DNA of 12,716 nucleotides, from positions 1 through 12,716 of the forward strand of contig JAUVLL010000053.1 of assembly GCA_030600745.1 (NCBI GenBank), read 5' to 3'. The translations under genes were made by a program, and so were the position numbers. The first letter of the stretch is position 1; each line of letters opens with the position of its first letter. The DNA comes from Spirochaetaceae bacterium. GTDB lineage: Bacteria; Spirochaetota; Spirochaetia; B11-G9. Below are positions 6,903-12,716 of the stretch, piece after piece. A model generated the notes under the pieces. That model was given only the letters and a program-made list of their open reading frames with translations. It was not told where the DNA came from and ran no database searches.

Positions 6903-7841
6903 ATGAAAAAATTATTATTTACATTATTTGGGATCTGTCTTCTGACATCCAGCCTTTTGATTTCTTGCAGCCCTAAAGAAGCACCGGCTGCAGCGAAACC
7001 GGCAGAGGTAACAGTTGCAGTTAATACACTTGAAGATGCAGTTAACGGATATTTTGAAAATATGCCGAGTCACATCTACAAAATTAGCCAGAAAGATATT
7101 GTAGAGATGGTTAAAGCCGGTGAAGATATGGTTCTTCTGGATATAAGAAAACCTGATGATTATGCAAAAGGGCATCTTAAGGGCGCTGTAAATGTACCCT
7201 GGGGTATGGAGCTTTATAATCAGCTTAAATATATTCCAAGAGATAAAGATGTATATATTAACTGTTATTCGGGTCAGACCGCCGGTCAGGCAGTTGTGCT
7301 TCTTAATGTAGCTGGTATTTCTGCGAGATCAATAAATCTTGGCTGGAACTTTGGTATATCAAAGGTAGAAGGTGTTGGAGCAGTTATTGAAACTGAAGCT
7401 AATCTTCTGGATACATCAAAAACATGGGAAACTGACGCCGCAATTGATGCAGCATATAAAGCCTACTACGAAGAGTTTGCTTCCCTTAAAGGAACTCCAT
7501 TTGCAAGCAATATTGTAAGTGAAGAAAATGCAAAGAAAATTCTCGATTCCGGAGATTCCGATGTGGTTTTTGTTTCGGTCCGTAAAGCAGATGCCTATGC
7601 AGAAGGCCATATTGCTACCGCAACAAACATGCCCTGGGGTAAAGGTATGAATGATATGTTTGCATCTTTGCCTGCTGATAAAAAAATTATCATCTACTGT
7701 TATTCAGGTCAGACTGCAGGACAGACTGTCGCCGGACTGAAATTACTTGGATACGATGCTGTTTCATTAAAAGGTGGAATGGGTGTTGGTGCAAATGCAC
7801 CATTAGGATGGTCTAACAAAGAATACCCTGTTGTACAATAG
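6903..7841 (+). CDS. Tandem rhodanese lipoprotein with two catalytic loops
   Basis: Second exported sulfurtransferase of the operon, 312 residues. The signal ends in lipobox LISC (C22). A linker rich in Ala/Pro leads to two rhodanese domains that resemble each other more than those of the neighbouring lipoprotein: about 60-160 and 205-305. Both have the same active loop CYSGQTAGQ, with C121 and C266, so both should carry persulfide. Matching features precede each loop (GHLKGAVNVPWG and GHIATATNMPWG), which points to an internal duplication at DNA positions 7131-7380 and 7563-7810. Spacing to the previous gene is 22 bases, with AAAGGAG 5 bases before ATG. It is the last gene before a strong terminator. 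Two active sites in one chain suggest storage or hand-over of more than one sulfur. No sign of frame damage. Confidence 0.92.
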   Translation: MKKLLFTLFGICLLTSSLLISCSPKEAPAAAKPAEVTVAVNTLEDAVNGYFENMPSHIYKISQKDIVEMVKAGEDMVLLDIRKPDDYAKGHLKGAVNVPWGMELYNQLKYIPRDKDVYINCYSGQTAGQAVVLLNVAGISARSINLGWNFGISKVEGVGAVIETEANLLDTSKTWETDAAIDAAYKAYYEEFASLKGTPFASNIVSEENAKKILDSGDSDVVFVSVRKADAYAEGHIATATNMPWGKGMNDMFASLPADKKIIIYCYSGQTAGQTVAGLKLLGYDAVSLKGGMGVGANAPLGWSNKEYPVVQ

Positions 7842-7863
7842 GAAAATCTTTTTAATAACTCCT

Positions 7864-7893
7864 TACCGCTGCCGTTGGCAGCGGTATTTTTTT
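7864..7893 (+). terminator. Rho-independent terminator of the sulfur-relay operon
   Basis: A perfect 10-base-pair stem, TACCGCTGCC (7864-7873) and GGCAGCGGTA (7877-7886), closes a GTT loop and is followed by seven T (7887-7893). It begins 22 bases after the last rhodanese stop. The arms are GC-rich in an AT-rich genome, so this is a strong terminator. Confidence 0.95.
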
Positions 7894-7903
7894 AAAGTAT
7901 AAT
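7875..7903 (+). promoter_or_regulatory. Promoter embedded in the terminator hairpin
   Basis: TTGGCA (7875-7880, 5/6 to the -35 consensus) lies exactly 17 bases before a perfect TATAAT (7898-7903). The -35 sits in the loop and right arm of the terminator hairpin. Transcription would start near 7910, about two bases before the glycosyltransferase ATG at 7912, which has no clear Shine-Dalgarno sequence. Confidence 0.55.
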
Positions 7904-7911
7904 TACCGAAA

Positions 7912-9507
7912 ATGAATAAAAAACCTGTCCTATTGTCAGCTATTTTGCTGTATGTATCACTTAATCTGGTTTCGTTAACACATTTTCCGTCCATGCATTC
8001 TGACGAGGGTTGGCTTGCATCCCTTTCAAGATTAATATCCATTGAAAAAAATATTGGAGCAACTGAAGATTTTTTTCATGAAGTCGTTCGTAATCCTCAT
8101 GCTGTTAAGACCATTTTTCACTTATTACAGATTCCTTTTATCAGCATAGATTTCAATCTTTTTACAATAAGAGTGCTGTCCCTCATTGCCGGTTTCATAA
8201 CTCTTGGGTTTCTATTCCGATCTTCTGTTATTATTATTCACGATAAACTTATTGCCTTTGTTTTTATTCTACTTATTGCGCTGGATATACAATTTATATA
8301 TATTTCCCATTTTGCCAGACAGGAAATATTGATATTAATGATATTTTCAATATGCCTTTATGTTTTCATAACACCCGGTGGAATCTGGCGCTTTAAAAAA
8401 GATCTGATTATTGGGTCTATTCTCGGCCTTTCCATTGGTATACATCCCAATATTTTTATTATTGCTGTTGGATTCATATTTCTTTATCTGTTTCACTCAA
8501 TTATTTACTTTTTAAGTAAAAATCCAAAATATCCTTCTTTTTCTAATCTGGGAGTTCTAATATTAATACTTGCTTTATCCGGAATAATTTACTTAGGGTT
8601 AAGTCTTAAATTAAATCCTGGCTTTATTTCAGGTTATCTAAATTTCGGGGAAGGAGTAGGTGTAACAAAACCCTTTATAATTAAAGTTCTAAAACTGCCA
8701 AGATTTTACGAAAAGATGTTTTTCCGGACCGGAGGGACTTATTACCTTCCTGATATTCGTCCCCAACTAATACTTTTTGCCGCTGCTTTTTTTGCCTTAA
8801 TTCCTGCAGCCCTTATTCTACCCAAAAAAAGGATTACCATTCTCTCTATTCAGGTCCTTATGCTGGGAATTAATACCGGCATTCTTATTATTGGCAAATA
8901 CAGTCCCCCCTCTATTATCTTTATATTTATTCCAGGCTACTTTCTTTTATTTTTTTTAATAAAAAATATATGTTCCAGGCAGAAAATAATTTTGTTTTCA
9001 CTTATCTTTGCTCTGGGCTCTGCTGTATTTACTATCAGCCAGATTCTACCATGGATGAAATTTGATTATAATAATTACATCCGGAAAATAGAGAATACTA
9101 TCCCTGAGAACTCAAAAACTCTGGCAAATATAAACAGTATATTTGCCTTCTCCCCGGGAAAGCTTTATTCAATTAGAGATTTAACAAGCCTGAACACTGA
9201 TTTTGGATTTAGTGATTATATTGAAAAACACAAAATAGAATATATAGTCTATTCAGATGAGCTTGGGATAATTTTTGAAGAAAGGCCGGTTTGGAACACA
9301 ATGTACGGGAATATCTATCCCTGGTATCAAGATATGATGGAATACCTGCACAATAAATGTGAAGAAGTTGTTACCTGGAACGAACCTGTTTTTGGAATGC
9401 GTATAACCGGCTATATGGGAAAGCGGGGCGGGGATATTACTATCTACAGGGTTTTGGATAACGAAGTCATCAACCCAGTAGATCCAGAATCCACAATCCA
9501 AAAATAA
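7912..9507 (+). CDS. GT-C-fold membrane glycosyltransferase (PMT/ArnT-like, GT39/GT83 type)
   Basis: Polytopic membrane protein of 531 residues, resembling bacterial members of the protein O-mannosyltransferase/ArnT superfamily, which move sugars from polyprenyl-phosphate carriers on the outer face of the inner membrane. The first membrane helix (about 7-25) is followed by MHSDEGW with D31/E32, the acidic pair expected in the first outer loop of GT-C enzymes. A second family-like motif, HFARQE (133-138), follows the early helices. About ten more hydrophobic segments run to roughly residue 375. The last 150 residues are hydrophilic, probably a periplasmic domain. The start ATG lacks a ribosome site but lies just after a strong promoter. 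The 3' end overlaps the convergent protease gene. The general class is well supported. The acceptor (lipid, glycan or protein) is unknown. Confidence 0.75.
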   Translation: MNKKPVLLSAILLYVSLNLVSLTHFPSMHSDEGWLASLSRLISIEKNIGATEDFFHEVVRNPHAVKTIFHLLQIPFISIDFNLFTIRVLSLIAGFITLGFLFRSSVIIIHDKLIAFVFILLIALDIQFIYISHFARQEILILMIFSICLYVFITPGGIWRFKKDLIIGSILGLSIGIHPNIFIIAVGFIFLYLFHSIIYFLSKNPKYPSFSNLGVLILILALSGIIYLGLSLKLNPGFISGYLNFGEGVGVTKPFIIKVLKLPRFYEKMFFRTGGTYYLPDIRPQLILFAAAFFALIPAALILPKKRITILSIQVLMLGINTGILIIGKYSPPSIIFIFIPGYFLLFFLIKNICSRQKIILFSLIFALGSAVFTISQILPWMKFDYNNYIRKIENTIPENSKTLANINSIFAFSPGKLYSIRDLTSLNTDFGFSDYIEKHKIEYIVYSDELGIIFEERPVWNTMYGNIYPWYQDMMEYLHNKCEEVVTWNEPVFGMRITGYMGKRGGDITIYRVLDNEVINPVDPESTIQK

Positions 9508-10129
9508 TAAGTGCAAGATCAGCACTGACATGAATAAACCAGGGCGCCAGTATACTTTCTGTTTTTTTAACAAAGTATGCAAAAATCAAGCCTCCGGCAA
9601 ATAAGCCAAGCAGCATAAACATCATAAAGTAAATACTAAACCATGCTTCAAATACACTTACATGATAAACTGCAAAGGCTGCAGCCGAAATAATATAAGC
9701 AGGTTTATGCCATCCCTGCTTTAATAAGCCCTGGAAAATAAACCCTCTGAAGAAATATTCTTCTATAAGTGAATTTATAAAAATTGTATACACCCCGGCC
9801 GAAATCATATCTTTGTTCCTCAACATCATTCTATTACTAAAATCTGAGCTGATTGCCTCTATATCTAAAAATGATTTTAATGTAAAGGATACCGCAGAGA
9901 TGATCCCAAAAACTAAAACTGACCATAAAAGGATATTCTTCTGCTCTGATTTTTTTATCTTTATAGAGAATCCAGATTTTAGGATGTAGTGCTGAATTAG
10001 AAATGGAAACAATGTAAACATAGGAATTTTTATGATTGTTTTTATGATATATGGTGTCATTAATATCTGTTCAAGTGCATAAAGAATTAACAGACAAACA
10101 ACTGAGTATACAATAATTATTTTTTTCAT
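9470..10129 (-). CDS. CPBP-family (CAAX/Abi) intramembrane metalloprotease
   Basis: Polytopic inner-membrane protein of 219 residues with the three conserved motifs of the CPBP glutamic-type intramembrane proteases (Rce1/Abi family): EEYFFRG (EExxxR), FAVYH (FxxxH) and a later HVSAD, placed in that order across the last three helices. In bacteria such proteins cleave or regulate membrane substrates or give bacteriocin self-immunity; the substrate here is unknown. ATG at 10129 begins MKKIIIV. A longer frame from ATG 10153 exists. I choose 10129 because a 15-codon reading frame with a strong ribosome site ends one base before it, which fits translational coupling, and because neither ATG has its own Shine-Dalgarno sequence. 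The last 38 bases overlap the 3' end of the convergent glycosyltransferase gene. Confidence 0.88.
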   Translation of the reverse strand: MKKIIIVYSVVCLLILYALEQILMTPYIIKTIIKIPMFTLFPFLIQHYILKSGFSIKIKKSEQKNILLWSVLVFGIISAVSFTLKSFLDIEAISSDFSNRMMLRNKDMISAGVYTIFINSLIEEYFFRGFIFQGLLKQGWHKPAYIISAAAFAVYHVSVFEAWFSIYFMMFMLLGLFAGGLIFAYFVKKTESILAPWFIHVSADLALIIFGLWILDLLG

Positions 10130-10130
10130 T

Positions 10131-10178
10131 TTACAGTATTGAATCCAAACCATCAGAAACTTTTTTGGTCTTCTGCAT
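10131..10178 (-). CDS. Possible 15-residue upstream reading frame coupled to the protease
   Basis: ATG at 10178 is preceded by AGGAG (10189-10185) with a 6-base spacer, the best ribosome site in this region. The frame encodes MQKTKKVSDGLDSIL and stops with TAA at 10133-10131, one base before the protease ATG. It could be a leader that delivers ribosomes to the protease, or the remnant of a longer protein. The peptide is charged and does not look like an attenuator: no run of one amino acid is present. Supported by the ribosome site and the exact junction only. Confidence 0.45.
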   Translation of the reverse strand: MQKTKKVSDGLDSIL

Positions 10179-10213
10179 CAATTTCTCCTGATATGTTTTT
10201 ATAATTTTCCCTT

Positions 10214-10219
10214 ATTATA
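10214..10219 (-). promoter_or_regulatory. Candidate -10 box for the protease transcript
   Basis: A perfect TATAAT on the minus strand (10219-10214) would start RNA near 10207, about 28 bases before the upstream reading frame at 10178. The -35 at the expected distance, CTGTAC, is poor (3/6). Confidence 0.35.
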
Positions 10220-10296
10220 CAGAAAAACCTATACAGGTACAGCCTCTTTTTACATAATTTCCCATGGTTTACAGTTAAAAGCAAATAGTATTCTAC

Positions 10297-10325
10297 TTGA
10301 ACACCAACCGTTTAAGGCATACTAT
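10297..10325 (+). promoter_or_regulatory. Candidate promoter for the EamA exporter
   Basis: TTGAAC (10297-10302) and TACTAT (10320-10325) are separated by 17 bases, each matching the sigma-70 consensus at 4 of 6 positions. The leader would be about 40 bases. The -10 lies inside the palindrome at 10316-10328. Confidence 0.3.
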
Positions 10326-10328
10326 GCC
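10316..10328. promoter_or_regulatory. 13-base palindrome, possible operator
   Basis: GGCATA, a central C, then TATGCC form a perfect inverted repeat; with one mismatch the arms extend to eight bases (10314-10330). It covers the candidate -10 box of the exporter gene, 46 bases before the ATG, a natural place for a repressor. No regulator gene is adjacent. Confidence 0.4.
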
Positions 10329-10373
10329 CTATCAATTAAATTGTTGGACATAAATTACCCTGGGATAAATTAG

Positions 10374-11288
10374 ATGACCACAAAACAACACAGCTTTCTT
10401 GCCAGTCCAACCGCACCATATGCAGCCCTTATAGCGGCCATGGTAATATGGGGGGCCTCTTACGTGGCCTTGAAAATATCTTTCAGATACTTCCATCCCT
10501 TACTTGTTGTTTTTTTAAGGCAGTTTCTGGCATCCATAGTGTTTATTCCTCTGGTATGGAGGTACTTCAGAAAAATAAGAAAACAGGACCTTCACTGGCT
10601 TATTCTCATGTCCCTCTTTGAACCCTGTATCTACTATATTTTTGAAGCAAAGGCTCTGACACTGACTTCTGCCAGTCAGGCTGGAATGATCACAGCACTT
10701 CTGCCCCTTCTGGTAGCCATACCTTCAGCACTTTTTCTGAAAGAACGTATTTCAAAAAGAACTCTTATCGGTTTTTCCCTGGCAATTATCGGTGTTGTCT
10801 TCCTGTCGTTAAGCGGAAAAGCTACAGAAGAATCTCCAAATCCGGTTTTTGGGAACTTTCTGGAGTTCCTGGCCATGGTTGCAGCAGCCGGCTATACTGT
10901 AATCCTTAAAAAACTATCTTCCAGATACTCACCCTTTTTCCTCACTGCAGTGCAGGCTTTCATGGGAACCATCTTTTTTGCCCCTGTCCTCCTCCTTATC
11001 CCTGAAAGCCGTGAGATGATTCTGACCACCCAATCCATCCTTATCGTCGCCTTTCTTGGCATTGTTGTAACCATAGGTGCCTATGGATTTTACAACTTCG
11101 GAACCAGCAGAATCCCAGCCAGTCAGTCCGCATCCTTCGTCAACCTTATTCCGGTCATTACACTCATAATGAGCATAGTGATCCTTGGAGAGAGGCTTAC
11201 TTCTTTACAATACGTGGCGGGAGCTTTGGTCATTTTCGGAGTAATCTTCAGTCAGGACAGAACCAAAGATGAGGTTCCGGTTTATTGA
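10374..11288 (+). CDS. EamA/DMT-superfamily transporter
   Basis: Inner-membrane carrier of 304 residues, the usual length for the drug/metabolite transporter EamA family, whose members export amino acids and other metabolites. About ten hydrophobic helices form two repeats (about 14-146 and 163-293). Family features are visible: WGASYVALK near residue 26, RQFLAS at the third helix, an ALTLTSASQAGMITALLPLLVA-like fourth helix region with LFLKER at the end of the first repeat, and SQSASFVNLIPV followed by ILGERLTSLQYVAGALVIFGV in the second. ATG at 10374 has a TGGGA-like site 7-8 bases upstream. The gene stands alone, with a candidate promoter and palindrome upstream. The 51 bases between its stop and the convergent ABC gene (11289-11339) hold no convincing terminator. 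The substrate cannot be predicted. Confidence 0.92.
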   Translation: MTTKQHSFLASPTAPYAALIAAMVIWGASYVALKISFRYFHPLLVVFLRQFLASIVFIPLVWRYFRKIRKQDLHWLILMSLFEPCIYYIFEAKALTLTSASQAGMITALLPLLVAIPSALFLKERISKRTLIGFSLAIIGVVFLSLSGKATEESPNPVFGNFLEFLAMVAAAGYTVILKKLSSRYSPFFLTAVQAFMGTIFFAPVLLLIPESREMILTTQSILIVAFLGIVVTIGAYGFYNFGTSRIPASQSASFVNLIPVITLIMSIVILGERLTSLQYVAGALVIFGVIFSQDRTKDEVPVY

Positions 11289-11339
11289 GCAAGTAAATTA
11301 AATGACGCCCGAATTAATAAAAACAGAATACCGCTAAGG

Positions 11340-12101
11340 TTAAACCGACCCGGAACCGGTCAGTAATGTATAGTACTTCCGATACACCATAAAAAAATCA
11401 TCTTCAGACAGGGTGCTGCTTTGCACAGTATTTCTTTCATCACAGACGATATCACCGGAATCGTTCATTATTATAATTCGCTGACCGAGACGGATAGCCT
11501 CATTGATATCGTGGGTTACAAAAAGGATAGTCATTTTATATTTCTCCCAAATCGTAAGGAGAAAATCCTGAAGCCTAACCTTAATCTTTGCATCAAGGCT
11601 GCCAAAGGGTTCATCCATTAGCAGGATCCCGGGGTTCCCGGCCAATGCTCTTGCAAGAGCTGTCCTTTTTTTCATTCCCCCGGACAACTGATGAGGATAG
11701 TATTTTGAATAGTTTGTCAGTCCCGACATATCCAGGAGATTTTGAAGATCACTTTCTTTTCTTACTAAACCGGAAGTGGCAATAGAAAAGGCAACATTTT
11801 TTTCCACTGTCAGCCAGGGAAACAGCTGATTATCATCCTGAAGCATAAGGATTCTGTTTTTATCGGGGGAATCGACAGTTAATCCGGAAACACTGACTAA
11901 TCCCGAATCCTGAGGGATCATGGAAGAACAGATTTTTAAAAGTGTAGACTTACCGCAGCCAGAGGGCCCAAGAACAGATACAAACTCTCCCTTTTTAACA
12001 TCGAGGGAAATATTTTTTAATACTTTAATATTTGAATTAAGACTAACATAGCTTTTGGAAATATTATTCAGTGAAAGTAAAATATCTGCAGATTCATTCA
12101 T
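11340..12101 (-). CDS. ABC importer ATPase of the nitrate/taurine/sulfonate/thiamine-precursor type
   Basis: Cytoplasmic ATP-binding subunit of 253 residues, similar to SsuB, TauB, NrtD and ThiZ. Walker A GPSGCGKST, the Q-loop Gln in MLQDDNQLFPWLT, signature LSGGMKKR, Walker B ILLMDEPFGSLD and the H-loop VTHD are all intact and correctly spaced. The LFPWLTVEKNV stretch after the Q-loop is typical of this subfamily. The start is ATG at 12101, which overlaps the permease TGA stop as ATGA, the classic coupled junction. A TTG at 12116 would add five residues but has no better support. A GGGG stretch about 9 bases upstream can serve as ribosome site. The substrate-binding protein is not in view, so the cargo is unknown; sulfonate or taurine would fit the sulfur theme but nothing in the sequence proves it. 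Confidence 0.93.
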   Translation of the reverse strand: MNESADILLSLNNISKSYVSLNSNIKVLKNISLDVKKGEFVSVLGPSGCGKSTLLKICSSMIPQDSGLVSVSGLTVDSPDKNRILMLQDDNQLFPWLTVEKNVAFSIATSGLVRKESDLQNLLDMSGLTNYSKYYPHQLSGGMKKRTALARALAGNPGILLMDEPFGSLDAKIKVRLQDFLLTIWEKYKMTILFVTHDINEAIRLGQRIIIMNDSGDIVCDERNTVQSSTLSEDDFFMVYRKYYTLLTGSGSV

Positions 12102-12716
12102 ACAGACATACCCCAACGCCGGACAGTCCTCGTTTCTATTATTCCGAAGATCAGATCTTCTACAAGAATGCCTATAATAATAACTACAACAATTCCTGCA
12201 AACATCCCGGGAGTATCCATAAATACCCGCCTGCTGAATATAAACCAGCCCACCCCGCCGCTGTCAAATACTGCTCCGAAAATCATCTCTGCACTTATTA
12301 AAGCCCGCCAGGCTCTTGCCCAGGATATCTTTAAACCGGCAAAAATATAGGGAAAGGAACCTGGAATTGTTATCTTTAAAAACATTTTCAAAGGCCTGAG
12401 CTCATAATTTCTGCCAACAATCCTGTAGGGTTCCGGAATAGTCCTGTACCCTGCAATAAGATTTGTAACCATAGGCCATACTACGGAATGGATAATTATA
12501 AAGATAATGGATATGGCGCCTGTTCCAAGCCACAGAATTATAACCGGCAGAAGAGCAATGCCCGCAAGAGGATGAAAAACTGCGGTCAGTGTAGTTACAA
12601 GGCTCTCTCCCATTCTGGAAAAAACAGCTAAAAAAATAAGAAAAAAGGCAATTGCTGCCCCCACACACATTCCTGCAAAAACAAGGGCCAAAGAAATAAG
12701 AATCTGTTTACCAAGC
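12098..12716 (-). CDS. ABC importer permease (5' end beyond the window)
   Basis: Inner-membrane permease of the SsuC/TauC/ThiX type (BPD_transp_1 fold), 205 residues visible. The frame is open to the right edge, beginning LGKQILISLALVFAG, so the gene starts outside the window; a TTG at 12691 is internal. The ATPase-contacting EAA-type loop is visible around NYELRPLKMFLKITIPG followed by PYIFAGLKISWARAW. The segments HPLAGIALLPVIILWLGTG and the late GVGWFIFSRR are characteristic of this permease branch. It ends RRWGMSV and its TGA overlaps the start of the ATPase gene, so the two are translated together. The partner binding protein probably lies further upstream. Confidence 0.93.
   Translation of the reverse strand, partial: LGKQILISLALVFAGMCVGAAIAFFLIFLAVFSRMGESLVTTLTAVFHPLAGIALLPVIILWLGTGAISIIFIIIHSVVWPMVTNLIAGYRTIPEPYRIVGRNYELRPLKMFLKITIPGSFPYIFAGLKISWARAWRALISAEMIFGAVFDSGGVGWFIFSRRVFMDTPGMFAGIVVVIIIGILVEDLIFGIIETRTVRRWGMSV

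Noticed and set aside
10207..10373. RNA gene or riboswitch between protease and exporter
   Set aside because: Only short weak inverted repeats such as ACCT-ATAC-AGGT are present; no conserved aptamer or long hairpin was recognised.
12102..12116. TTG start for the ABC ATPase
   Set aside because: ATG at 12101 forms an ATGA overlap with the permease stop, the usual arrangement in such operons.
12689..12691. TTG as the start of the permease
   Set aside because: The frame stays open to the edge and the upstream residues match the conserved start of the permease domain, so the gene is truncated by the window.

Overview
The window is AT-rich bacterial DNA with dense genes, short leaders and TGA used as a normal stop codon. 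Two predicted lipoproteins, a split YeeE/YedE transporter and a thioredoxin-reductase-like enzyme suggest an anaerobic or microaerophilic bacterium. A spirochaete is my best guess, partly because a structurally characterised member of this transporter family (TsuA) comes from Spirochaeta thermophila. No rRNA, tRNA, IS element or CRISPR array is visible. No gene-free stretch exceeds 300 bases.

Region 1 (1-3013, minus strand) holds three closely packed genes: a class IV PLP aminotransferase, a protein I cannot identify, and a DEAD-box RNA helicase that runs off the left edge. A candidate promoter lies upstream of the aminotransferase.

Region 2 (about 3100-7893, plus strand) is the most interesting part: a tight six-gene operon ended by a strong hairpin terminator. 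In order it encodes the N-terminal half of a YeeE/YedE sulfur-compound transporter, a TusA-like sulfur carrier, the C-terminal half of the transporter, a thioredoxin-reductase-like flavoprotein fused to a thioredoxin fold without active-site cysteines, and two different double-rhodanese lipoproteins. A coherent reading is an uptake and relay system for thiosulfate or sulfane sulfur: rhodanese lipoproteins outside the inner membrane, a two-subunit channel in it, and a TusA carrier plus a flavoenzyme in the cytoplasm. The families are well supported. The relay as a whole is inference.

Region 3 (7875-10373) starts with a promoter that appears to lie inside the operon terminator and to produce an almost leaderless mRNA for a GT-C type membrane glycosyltransferase. 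That gene converges on, and overlaps by 38 bases, a CPBP/CAAX-type intramembrane protease on the minus strand. The protease seems to be translationally coupled to a 15-codon upstream reading frame that carries the only good ribosome binding site.

Region 4 (10374-12716) holds an EamA/DMT-family exporter with a 13-base palindrome upstream. Convergent to it are the ATPase and the 5'-truncated permease of a taurine/sulfonate/nitrate/thiamine-precursor-type ABC importer, overlapping by ATGA. Its binding protein is not in the window, so its substrate cannot be assigned.
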